A stretch of DNA of 64,000 bases. Origin: Ophiostoma sp. CBS 140.51 (Eukaryota > Ascomycota > Sordariomycetes > Ophiostomatales > Ophiostomataceae). Position 1 is the first letter of the stretch; every line of letters begins with the position of its first letter. A program made the position numbers and the translations under genes. Of the stretch, positions 32,591-44,189 are shown in pieces. Below the pieces are notes generated by a model. That model saw only the letters and a program-made list of their open reading frames with translations, ran no database searches and was not told the DNA's origin. The DNA lies in contig JANSLP010000104.1 of assembly GCA_029298735.1 (NCBI GenBank), positions 1 through 64,000 on the forward strand, read 5' to 3'.

Positions 32591-34452
32591 TTACGCCGAC
32601 GCTGGCTGCACCAGTTCCCGAACCTTGAATTTCGTCCAGAAGTTAATCTGCTTTACAAACCACGCGTTGATCAGCTTCCACTCCTGCTTCGGGTCGACAA
32701 AGTCGATCTACACTGTTAGCGGTGGACATCATATAAAAGTTTTGTACACGGTGTGACCAACCTCAAACCGCCGCAGAAGACTCGGCACGACTTTGTAAAT
32801 CTCTAGCAAGCTAATGTTCTTGCCAATGCACGTCCGCGAGCCCATGCCAAACTGCAGCATCATGCCGTTCATCTCCTTGATGCGCTGCTCTTCGCGCTCG
32901 CGCTCCTCGGTCTGGGCCTGGCCCTTCTTGGAGGCGGCCACCTTGGCCTCGTCGACGAGCCAGCGCTCGGGGCGGAAGGCGTCCGTGTCTTCGCCAAAGA
33001 CGTCCTTGTTGTGGTGCAGGACCCATGCGGAGCAGCCGACGATAGTACCGCCGGGGATAAAGCGGCCGGCAATCTCGGTACCGCCGGCGGGGACGATGCG
33101 CTCCATGGGCAGACCCGCTGCAGGGTGCAGGCGGAAGGCCTCCTTTACACAGGCGTCGAGGTACGGCAGCTTCTGGCTCTCGTGCCAGGTAACGAGGCCC
33201 GTCTCATAGTCGCTGAAAAGACCGTCACGAGCCGCGTTGTCGAGTTCCTCGTAAAGGGACTTGAGGGCTGCAGGGTTGCGCAGCAAAAAGTAAAAGACGG
33301 CTGAAAGAGAAATGGCCGTGGTCTCGGACCCGGCAAAGGCCATGGACACGGCCATGGTCTGCACCAGCGTGTCGGTCATAAATTCGGGGCGGGCCTCCTT
33401 GGCGGCCATGAATTTGGAGAGCAGGTCGGCTGCGGGCCGCTTCTCGGCCTTGGTCGGCAGGATGGGGCCCTTGCCCTCTGCAATGTCGGGCAGGCGCTCA
33501 GCCATGCGTGCACGCGCAAACTTGGCGACCGGGAACGTCGAGTCAATGAGGCCCCACTGGGACAGCTTCAGGTAGATGGGATTCTTGAGGAACAGCAGAT
33601 CCAGGAAGGGTATTTGGCCAATCTAGTCATGTTAGTAACGGCAAAGTTTCGTCATAAAAACAGAGCCGACTTACAGGAGCCACATAGAGGAAGAGCCACG
33701 AGAGGTATGCGACAATGCCGTCAATATCCTCGTTCTTCTCAATAAAACCGTGACGCTTGGTGTAGGTAATCTCGCCAATGACGTCAAATGCGTAGAACTG
33801 CAGCCAGCGCGTAAAGTCGCAGCCCTCGGGGTTGTTAACATAGAGCTTCTCGGTCTGCTTGAGGAACAGCTTGGTCGTGTTGTCGACAAACGGCTCGTAC
33901 TGGACAAGTTGAGACATGGCGAATGCGCCGTTAACACAGCGGCGGAACTGGGCGTGAAAGTCATTGTCGACCGTGCTGAAAAGACTGGCAAGGCGGTGGC
34001 CATTGACGACGGACTGCTGCGGGAGATAGAAGTCGGACTACGTCTGGTGTCAGTGGTGGGGGACAGTTACACAATATGCAAGGGCGTGACAGATGCTGTG
34101 TAGCCGCAAAAAGTAGAAGAGGAAAGAAGTGACAACGTACCTTTATAAAGCCCTTATTCAAGCCATAGATGGTCTTGAGCGCTTTGGGGTCGGAAAAGGT
34201 AAGCGTGTTGGGCCCCAGACGGACGACCGGGCCGTGCTTGTCGTGAAGGCGGCGCTGTGTCCGTTCCGGCCGCCGTTTGTAAACGTCCCAGAACCGCCAC
34301 CAATCTGTTAATGAGGCCAGGAACGGGCCAGGGTATTTGTTGATGCCATATCCATAGCGGTTCTTGGCCAGGTATGCCAAGAAAGTGACGGCGAGCACGG
34401 GCGCCCAGTGGTCGACGAGAAAGGCCAGAAGCTGGCCGGCGATGCCCTGCAT
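32591..34452 (-). CDS. Cytochrome P450 (pisatin-demethylase-like)
   Basis: Four exons, 34141-34452, 33675-34037, 32762-33622 and 32591-32707, joined over introns of 103, 52 and 54 nt; 550 residues. The N-terminus has one membrane anchor (LLAFLVDHWAPVLAVTFLAYL) followed by the KYPGPF hinge. Core P450 motifs are all present: the I-helix AFAGSETT with acid-Thr, the ExxR of EAFRLHP, the PERW segment FRPERWL and the haem-binding FGMGSRTCIG with the cysteine ligand. It is therefore a microsomal class II haem monooxygenase fed by a P450 reductase. The pattern around SLTDWWRFWDVYKRRPERTQ recalls the pisatin demethylase group of fungal P450s, which detoxify plant compounds or modify small molecules; the substrate is unknown. 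No biosynthetic core enzyme is nearby. Confidence 0.9.
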
Positions 34453-37400
34453 CTTTGGTGAAATTTGTTGATTTTCGTGGTTTTCGGTCTTTGGCACGGT
34501 ACCCTCCGGGTTCCGTGCGCTGCAACTACCCCCGAGAAATCGATCTTCGTCCCCGTATCGTGCTCGTCTTGGGTCGTTTTATTGCTTTTTTTTCGGAATT
34601 ATTATGGCGGCTCAGTGGAGTTGGCGAGGCTGCGGTGAACGGTTTCCGATGTTAGTCTATCTGGGGCCGGGAACAAGATGTAGAATGTCAAGCGAGAGAA
34701 AATCTGTCCGAATGTAGAGAATGTGTAGTTCTTTTGTCGAGATAATAAGCAGGAAAAGAAAAGAGTGATTTTTTGGTCAAGAAAGGACGTAAAGATGACG
34801 GAGAGGAATAAGGTTGTATTATGAACCGGAAGCGATCCGGGTTGGGGAACGAGGTGGATGCAAGGGTAAGAGAAAATACACAAAAGAAATAAAACTGGTC
34901 AAAATGGGGGCATGCACAAAAATAAATCAAAAGGAGGTGAGCCAGGTAAATACCACCTACCTTGTCATATATTCAACCCGAGAGGAGGGGAAAAGAGGCT
35001 TGATGAAGACACTCTCAAAGGACTCTGGTCTCGGCAGGAGAGGCGCTCAGAGTCGCCTTCAAAGGATTTAATATAACACGGTAGTGTGCGTCTCAGAGGT
35101 CGCAGTCGAGGTCGCGATAAGTGTGCTGCTTCTTGCTGGCCCTTTATTTTCTTTGCTGGGCGCTGGGGATAATTATAATAAAATTATATGCACGCTGACG
35201 GCGGGTTGTCTCTGCCGTGAAAAAAGAAAATGGCAAAGACCCTCTTTTGGGTGGGAAACATGAAGAATTGGGACCCGGGATGATACAGCAAAAACATCGA
35301 ATGTTGGAGACAGCAAAGCAAAACTCGGTAGCTCTCTCAAGGGAGCATCGGGCGCGGCGCGAAGCATCTTGTCCCGGTCTTTTTTGCGTTCTCCAAGTCT
35401 GCCGTGCTGCCAGGGGTTCCTGGCATGTGGTGGCTTTTGTTTTTTATTTGCCTCCACATCGCTTTCAAAAACGTTTGATCAAGCCTTGGTCGGTTGTCCA
35501 CATTCCTGTGCGCGGGAGTACCTCAATTCAACCACCTGCAGCCGATGCAGCCAGGAGCCCCATGCCCATGGACATAAGGCGAAAGCGATTGGCCGGCATG
35601 CCGGATATGAATTTTGTCGACTCCTGGCCGGGAGAGAGGGGGTCAATGGAAACCCGGCAGCTAGAAACAGAGCAGAAGGAAAGACTGGCAAACTGGAAGC
35701 TGAATAGAACTGCCAGGCCTGGGGCAAAAACACCAGCATCACACTCGCATCCCGCAGCATTTTTGCTGTGAGACTGACACCCTTGCTGCCGCCCTTACAG
35801 CGGGCTTGTCCACTTCGGGCCATCAGGATCGCCGCCAAACAAGACCTGCCTGGGGACGATAGGACGAGACACAAGGCACAGGGCCTGGGCATCTGGTTTT
35901 TTCTGGGTGGAGATGTGCAGATGACGAGCTTTGGCGGGCATGTTCTCCTCTCGGCAGAGCGTCATATCCTCAACCTGAGAGGCCCATCACAGCAGCAAAA
36001 TAGCGGTAATGGCTGCCATTCGAACGGAGAACAGGCGCCAGGATCGGGGTTTTCCCACGCAACCTGGCGACCCCGCGAGTCCGTCGGCGCGCTGGGGCGC
36101 AAACGCAACAACGGACGGAGCCACGAGCTAAGCGGAGGAGGGGGGGAAATCAATGGCCTGTCAACTGAGGGGAAACAAGAACAAAAGTGGTTTGGCAGCT
36201 CTGCAGACCACCCACCCAGTGGGGTTGTGTGGAGAAGGTGCGTGTAAGAGGACTGTCGGCAGATGCAAGTTCCAACAAAGGGCACAAAAAGGGCAGAGGC
36301 CCAGCCTCGACAAGACAAGAGAGAAGAGGCGTGCCGGGGCTGGGAACAAAGGGCAGGACTTTGTTTTCTTTTTCCTTTTCTTGTTCCTGTGTTCTTTTGT
36401 TCTGTCACATCTTTTCAGTAAGTGTTTCTAGTTCTGTGAACGAAAGCCGCCCGCTAGGACGTCACAAAGGGCGGGCAGGATGAAAGGCTGGGAAAACAGA
36501 CGGACAGAGGCATGCAGAGACAGACGGTGAATAACAAAGACCAGGTGGCATGCCGTTGCAACATGTGCCGTGATGCAGTGCTGGGCATCGTCCTTGCGCG
36601 GCGTCTTGGCTGGGACCCGTTGTGCCGCCTCAATCTGCGTTATGCGTGCACTAGCTCGCGATTTGCTTCTTGGTTTCCAAATTTAAACTTCCCGTCTCCA
36701 TTGGTATTTTCATCTTCTTCTCGCTGCTTGCAGTATATTCATCTGCCAGGTACTTTTGAACGATGGAGAACAGGCAAGCCTCTCGCACTCGCGGAATATA
36801 CCTACTTGGACTTGCTTTCAACAGTCCCTGGTAAAGATCAAGTCGAGGCGGTGGAGCCGTTGTCCGTGGAATTTGCGACCCTGGAAGAGAGTGGGGGACC
36901 CTGTCCGAAACGTGTGGTTGTGCAGTTGATTGTGAGGGAGTTCATCGACTGAGGGCTTCTGCCCTTGGGTCTGGATTGATTACATCCTTCTCTTTGGTGG
37001 CGAGTTTGTGATTGTGTTGCTTTTCTCTGGAGACGAAGAGCTGGGTCTGTCTTGCGCGACCGCTTTTTGGGTCTGTAACATCCCGCTGTGCTCGATATTA
37101 AAGGACTCTTCTGGCTGGCCGCCTTGTAGCAAGGTCCTTGACCAACTTGTCGTCCCTGCTACGTATCCCCCATGGTGCAGATAAGCTGGAGGCGCCGTTC
37201 ACAAATCTTGGGCCTCCTGCTTTGTTGTTTCTGTATCTTGATGCTCTGCAATGATAACAGCACTGCTTTTGCTTCACTCTCGGGGTTTGCCTGGCCTGGT
37301 TTCATTCCCAAAGCGGTGTAGTTTGGAGGCTGGTTGCTGGGTCTTTACCTGCCAGGGCCGTCGGCGACATCAGTCCGGTTTGGAGGAAGACGTTTGTGTT

Positions 37401-39000
37401 AGTACCTTTGTGGACTTTTCTCGCTTCTCGCGTGTTCCCTAGCGTGTCTTGCTCGGAGATCAGCGCCATCTTGTTGATTCTTTACCTCCTGTTCTTGTCC
37501 TTCACGTTTCTGTCTGTCTTTTTCTCGCAAGATGTGGGCAGAGCTGGCTGGTGACCAAAAGGGACATAAAGCGACTGCGAACGGGAAAAGGGGCCAATTA
37601 TTGGAAGAAAGTGAAATGCCGAAAATCGTAATGTGGGACGGGGTCTGGAGTTGTAGTGGAAATCTGACGTTCGGTGGCGGTGGTCGTCGAATTGGGCGTG
37701 TCAGAAAACAAGGACAACAATTGCGTCAAAAAAGGAGAAACAACACAAAGACGGAGAGAAAGTAGAAAAAGCAGGACGACTTTTGTGAAACAGAAGTACA
37801 AATGGAATGAGAGAACGAGAGGGGGAAGGTGGCAGCCCGAACCGACCCATTGCGACTTTCTTTTGTTTTTCGGCACTTCTTTCAAGATGGCAGCCACGAC
37901 CATGAGCTTGCATTGGAACACCTCGCGGTTTTTTGCTTCAGGAAGGCGCGAGCGAGCGACTGCATACAGTGAAATATGGGCAGCCAATATTCAACCAACA
38001 AATCCTGCAAGAGCTACAGCGACTTGGGACCACCTTCCGATTTGCAGCGAAAGACTTATGTCAATGGGCAGGAGCGAGTTGCGAGGTAGTTTCCTTCTTT
38101 TCGGGTACCGGGTTTGTTCAGAACAGGAAGGTACAACGACAACGGCGGCTTGGCTATTGGTACGGAAGGAACGCAGTCTTGTAGTCAACAAATGAGAATA
38201 AGACATAGAATATCACACACCTTTTTACTCAAGCTGGAAGGACACCAGCTCACTGCAACGCACAGATGAGTTCTCGCCGGCACTCTGCACAGAGGACGTA
38301 CCGCACCGTAATCAATGCGGGATGGGAAACACTCAAGATGGTTTGTTGGGACTGTGTTGCATCAAAAAAGTTTTATTACAAAGATAAAAAGGGAAACTCA
38401 AAGAAAAAGAAGCCTTGCCAAAGGTGTGATAATAACTCGCTGTTATAAAAATCAAACAAAAAAGACGAAAGAAAAGCCTATGCAGTTCGCTCTCTCGCGT
38501 CTTTCGTATACTCTGGACTCTCCTCGTTGTATTATGCAAAATTGTAGAAAAAAAACACATCGAAAGAAAGAACGCCGGCATAGTGATCCCAAAAACAATA
38601 AAAAACCTAAATATACAGTTGCACGTCAATTTGCTTCGGCGCACTCGTCGATCCGGGGCAGGCGACAAAAGATGCGGTAGTTGCCTCCTCCACCTTTGCT
38701 CTGTTGCTGCCTCGACTTGACTTGTAGTCGCCTCGGCGGATTCATGATGGTCTTGCTGGCTGAGCGTTGTCTCTGCGTACCTGCTGATAGCAGCTCGCCG
38801 CCCGGTTCCTAGTTGGCGCTGCCGCCTTGTGTTGTTGTTGCTTCTTCGTCTTGTGTCGGAGATATCAGGTCATTGACATTGTCGCCAGAATCAACGACAC
38901 CGTAGTAATACCCGGCATTGGACCAATTATACTGGCGAAGGCCGGGCCGTGCTGGACCACGGTGGGGGGCAAACCGTCTCGCGGGAAGGGGCTGGTCGCT
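34453..39000. other. 4.5 kb gene-poor region
   Basis: Upstream of the P450 (pyrimidine-rich on the minus strand to about 34950) and downstream of the NPC1 gene. Frames up to about 184 codons exist (for example 35217-35771 and 36512-36952 on +), but they lack recognisable domains or splice-linked partners. CT-rich stretches on + near 36360-36420 and 36660-36740 hint at transcription. I call no gene. Confidence 0.4.
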
Positions 39001-42000
39001 CTACAACAAGCCATCCTCGTCGTCAGACGTGTCTTCAGCGTCGCGCAGACGGCTGGCCAGGTCGGCCGGCAGTCCACCCTCACCGTCGGCATCCAAGTAC
39101 TCGCGGCCACCAGCGACGCTCAGCGCCACCGGCAAAAAGATGAGGGCGTGGGTCGAAGCGAAGGCCACGAGCGCTACCCAGACGCGGAAGTAGTAAATCT
39201 CAAAGATCTTGCTGCGTGTGAAAGCCAGCACAGTGACACCAAGCAGCTTGGTGAGCGTGATGCCAGAGAAGACGGAACCACCGACATTGACGAGGGCAGC
39301 CCAGGCGCGCTGCTCGCGTGCATCGGGGAAGCGAGTGCGCGCGTTGTGGCGGAGCAGGGCCGACGGGAAGGTAAAGGCACGGGCAATGTGCGCGCAGAAC
39401 TCGACCGAGATGCCTACACAAATGATCAAGTTGACCAGGGACACAGCGTTGAGCGACACGCCCATAATGGCCATGGCACCGACAATGTCGCAGATGGTCA
39501 TGGCCACGGTGCAAGTGACGACGGCGGCCGTCATGAAGGAGCCGAGGATGACCCAGGAGACAGCAAAAATAATGGCCATGGCCGAGCCCAGCAGCGTCGC
39601 AGAGAGCGAGACAATTGTCGCGTACTGGTCAAAGAAGATGTAGAAGACGCTGTAGGGGAAGACCTCGACACCCGTCTCCCTGGTAATGTCCGAGGCCACC
39701 CGGCGAGCCGAGGCGTAGGCCTTGATAAAATCGTCCTGGCTGCGCAGCGGCGTGTGCATGGTGCGGAAATGCGTGGCCGGCAGCGTGTCGTGCTCCGAGT
39801 CAATGACGAGGGCCTGGCCGTAAGATGCCTGGCCGCCGAGAGGACAGTCTTCCGTGGTCGGCGCGGCAATAAACTTCTTGAGGTAGTGGACAAACTCGTC
39901 GCCCTCAGGCATACCAGAGAGTGTCACGTTCCATGGCGGGATGCGGTTGGCGAAGCAAGGCTTGCCGTTCTCGACACAGCAGCTCTCAAAGTCCGGGTTG
40001 AGCCATAGGAAGAAGTCATCGATCCAGCTGGCTGTCGGGGACGCAATGTAGGAGACGTTGGAGCGCTTGCGCTCCTGCTCGAGGGTGCCCGTCAGAGAGG
40101 TCAGCTGGCACGTCGGGAAACGCGAGCAAAGCTCTTGTTGGTGTAGACGCTGAGTCGCGTTAAGGTCCTTTGTAACAAAGTAAACCGGCGGGCCTGACTC
40201 AAAGTAGTCGTACAAGTCGTTGAAGTAGGGAATGAGGTAAGAGTCGTCAGGGATGGCGACACGCTGGTCAAGGCCAAGCTGGACGTAGGGAAGAAGAGCA
40301 ATGCCGGCGGCGAAAAGACCAGTGAAGAAGATGAGGACGCCTGCCTTGACACTCTTCTTTAGAAGTGTGGGTGCATAGCGCTGGCGGATGAACCGCTGCA
40401 GAAGACTTTCACGTGCCAGTCCTTCCTTGTAACCGTTTGAGTCGTTGTAACGGCCAGAGTACTCGTCATTTAGATGCACGCGTGCAGACTTGACCGGAAT
40501 ACAGAACAAGATATCGGCGCGGTTCTCCTCAACACGGATCTGGTTCAGAGCGAGGACGGACACAAAGCCAGTGACCTGCAGAATAGCGTTGATAAACACG
40601 GCACCGGCTGCATAGATGGCAAAGTTGCGCACGGCGGGCATGCCGACAAAGGCGCCGAGTGCGAAGGAAGCAGTCTCGGTGATGGCAGAGAAAAGGATAG
40701 ACGGGCCCATGCGGCCTAGAGCCAGAGCAACGCGCTGAGCGACCTCCTCGTCGCGGTGGCTGATGTTGACACGCTCAAACTCGTGGACAATCAAGAAAAT
40801 ATTGTCCACGCCGACGGCTAGGACGATAAATGGGATGACGTCGACGATAATCAGTGTCGCCTTGAGGCCGGCCCAAGAGAAGAGACCAATGGAGGCCGTA
40901 ATCGACATGACAACAATTAAGACGCCAATGAAGCCAAGACCGAACTTGGACTCGACCAGGAAGACGCCAAAGTGGCGGAACAGGTCGCCAAAGGAGAGGG
41001 TGGTCGAGCCAAGAGCGATGGAAGCGTACAGGAACATGATCACATAGCTGATGATGACAATCTTGGCGTCGGTGTTGGTCGACTTGTTGAGCTCCTCCTC
41101 CAGGCTGATCTCAGTCGAGAACGAAAGGCGCAGACCACGGGCAGTAGCCTCCTTTTGCACCTCGAGGAGACGCTTCTTCAGCGCCTGCTCCCAGTCCATG
41201 GCGCGCTTCACCTCGGGCGTGTCTTCGGCGTAGTTGTTGACGACCCAGGTGACCGTCATACCGTGGGCCTCGTCAGCATGACTTGCGTTAGGAAACTGGC
41301 CAAGAATCGATTCGGGATCAAGAGGCTGGCCATACTCGGGCCGGCACTCAACCGGGCGTTGAGCACACGACCGCAGAGTGTCCTTCCAATACTTGTCGAC
41401 GAGGGAGGGCTCGTTGCCAAAGTAAGCGGCGACGGACTGAACGACGCACGCAGAGCCGGTCGGCTTGAAGCAGACATCGTTGAGCGTCACACCGTACTCC
41501 TGGCCCTTGAGCTCCTGGATGCTCTTCTCCACATCCATCCACCACAGAAGAGTCTCTTGGCTTAAGACAGGTCCAGGGCCAGAGGGAAGGGTGTCGTTGA
41601 CCAAAAAGACTTGCTCAGCGCGGTAGAAAGGACCGAAGCTGGAGTCGAAGAAGGCCTTCTCCTGGGCAGCAGCTGAGGTCGGGCTGACCCACAGCCGCGC
41701 CGGATCAAGCTCCAGCTTAAAGCGGAACAGACCCAGACTCAAAACGGTAGCAACGAGCAAGCTGCAGCCAATGCTAATGCCCGGAAATCTAGCCGCCCAG
41801 TGGCCTAGCTTGCGGAAGACCTTGTTGCACCAGATGTTCAAAACATAATCAGTCGGCGCCTCCTCGGCAGCGGCAACGTTCGAAGTTGACCCACGGATAA
41901 AGCCATAGAGGAATGCGTGGTGCTCGTCGTCCTCGACATCGTCCTCGTCGTCGACGTCGCCGTGGGGGTCGTGCAGTAGGGGCAGGCCCTGGTTGCGGTT

Positions 42001-42964
42001 CTGTGTGTACCAGAAGCGCAGGCCGGCCCAAAGAATCACAAGTGCCGACAGGACCGAGTAGGTGAGAATTGAGGCAAATGACAGGCAAGGAAGCAGACCG
42101 ACGTGGCATGCCTTCTCCTTCTTCAGAGCTGGCAGCTCCGGGCAAACGGCCGGGCAGTCGATGCAGGCGCAGCGGAAATTGGGGTCCTCGTCGTTGCACT
42201 TCTTCGGGACCGATTGGCGCGGTGACATGTTGGGTTCAGCGTATGAGAGAGGGAAGTTCATCTGGAAAGGCGAGCCGCCGAGACGTTGCTTGCCTAGGAA
42301 CGTAAGGAATTCCGTGTAGTTCTTTGCGCCGCCGCCAATAAGCGCCATGGCCTTGGAGTTGGTCGGGCCGAACTTGACCTCCTTGCAGCTGTTGTAGAAG
42401 CCCGTGCCATACTCCTCGGACACGAGCTGGTCGAGTTCAGTCACCAGAAGCTTGCCATTCTTCTCGGCGGCGTCCGTCACGTTGATAAAAAGCGACTGGT
42501 CGGGCGAGCAGGTGAATGTGCAGAAGAGGTTGTAGAAGTTGTCCTTGCAGGCGGGGCAGGACGAGATGAGCTGGTTCGCCGTCGCGAGGTTGTCTTTGAG
42601 TGCTTTTACCTGGAGAAAGAGAGATGGTCAGTATTCTGACAGATTAATCAGAGGATGGACTTCTTTAACTCACCTGCTGTCCGTCACAGCAAATCGGGCC
42701 GGACTTCCACTTGGGCCCACACAGGTCGACGAGCTGTTCCCGCAGCTCCTCATCAGGTTCGGTCGCCAAGTCGTTGTCTACACACGGGAGATCGGCACCG
42801 AATATGCTCTTCTTTCCACACTGGCCGCGGATCGCGCAGCGGCCCGCCTCGTGCTTTGCCGTGAGGCCCGTGCTGGCTGTGGTCGCCGCAGCTTCTCCCA
42901 GGCCGGCTAGGAGGAGGAGCGCGACACTGCCACCCGCAGCGACAGCTCGTGAGAGCCTCGTCAT
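39001..42964 (-). CDS. NCR1: NPC1/Ncr1 sterol transporter
   Basis: Two exons, 42674-42964 and 39001-42609, joined over a 64-nt intron; 1299 residues. A signal peptide (SVALLLLAGLGEAAA) leads the Cys-rich NPC1 N-terminal domain (AGRCAIRGQCGKKS, PICCDGQQ, CPACKDNFYNLFCTFTCSPDQ), which binds a sterol in the lumen. There follow a membrane segment, luminal loops, the sterol-sensing domain (from FGVFLVESKFGLGFIGVLIV through PFIVLAVGVDNIFLIVHEFE) and a second RND-like half near the C-terminus (FFDQYATIVSLSATLLGS onwards). It moves sterols or sphingolipids out of the vacuole/late-endosome lumen, receiving them from NPC2. Length and topology match the family. The tail ends EDTSDDEDGLL, an acidic di-leucine sorting signal. 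The start opens the signal peptide. Confidence 0.96.
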
Positions 42965-44189
42965 ATTGTTGAGATAGGCTCTGCCTGCATATAAGGCTGT
43001 TGTTGTCTTCGTAGCAGATCAGTTGAAGCTCTTCGCGGAGCTTGATCGTCGGTCGATTTGGGTGGGTATTTCCGGTGGCTGGGGAAGCTTGGTCGTGTGA
43101 TGATGCGTGGTGAGCGAATGGTACTGAGTGCGACAAGTCGAGCAATCGCAGTCAACAAGAGTAAAGACAATGATGTGCTCGTCGCAGAAGGATAAACTGC
43201 GAGAGATGTCGAAAGTGTTGAGTGATTTGGTGATGGATGTCACGATGGGGGATGCTGAGCTCGGCAAGGCAGGAGCGATGAACAGCAGCTGCCCGCTACC
43301 GGCCGGGTGGATCCACCCAATAGTCGCCTGCGTCATCGCTGCCATGCACTGTTCTGCACCTGATTCCTCACTCCACAGATCTCCGCGTTTCAGGCGGCCC
43401 GGAAAAACGAAGCCCCGCTTTCCAACGTGCAATTGCGACAGAGTGACAATTTTCGTTGTATCTGATTACAACAGGACAGGGGCAAATTCACTGACATTTT
43501 TCATTTACCACGACGACATCTGTCGATAATTCCACACGAAAATAGCGACATTTCAAACGATTTCAGCGGCGGCTTTTCTCTTCTTTACGTCACGATCGGT
43601 TTATATATACCCCGTTTTCTTTCTTTTCGTCGCATTCACCGTCGACCGTCGACGGCAACCGACCTCGTGTTTGCTCTTGGGTATCTGTCTTTCTCCTTCC
43701 GTGAATCTGACGATTGTTGCGCGACAGAGAGGATACCATCTGCACCCACAGACATATACTTTTACGTCCCCATCGTACTTAACAATTAGGTGATAGAGAG
43801 AGTTCTCTATCATTGCTTTTTGTGTGGCCGCTCAGGCCCCGGTGATATATCGGTGTTTGACTTCGATATCTCACCAGCCGGACTGGTCATCGACGAGTGT
43901 TGACTTTTCATTTTTGCAACGCCATTTGGAGTTGTGAAATATCTTCGATATAGTATTGATTTTTGAATACTATATTTGGTTTGGTTTGTGTGTAAACAAA
44001 AGTTGGATCGCTCCTTCCCTAGCTTTTGTTTGTTGACACTGTAACGCGGCTTCCTTATTCGGTCTGCGTGCTCCAACTATCTCTTGTATCCCCCTTTTCG
44101 TTCCACCTCTTTGTATTCCCTTTTTCCTACAACACGTCTCTTTCTTCGTGTTTCTTTCCAATCCAAACAACGCGACCACTCCACTGACC
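42965..44189. promoter_or_regulatory. Divergent NPC1 / F-box promoter region
   Basis: 1.2 kb between two divergent ATGs. A TATATATA element is at 43602-43609, followed by a CT-rich stretch; further CT-rich leader sequence precedes 44190. On the NPC1 side short frames exist on both strands but none looks coding. Confidence 0.45.
43602..43609 (+). promoter_or_regulatory. TATATATA element
   Basis: TATATATA followed by a T/C-rich run, in the NPC1 / F-box interval. It lies almost 600 bases before the F-box ATG, so it is either the TATA box of a long leader or incidental. Confidence 0.3.

Noticed and set aside
38827..40008. 393-codon frame on + opposite the 3' part of NPC1
   Set aside because: Antisense shadow of the NPC1 second exon; composition follows the opposite strand.
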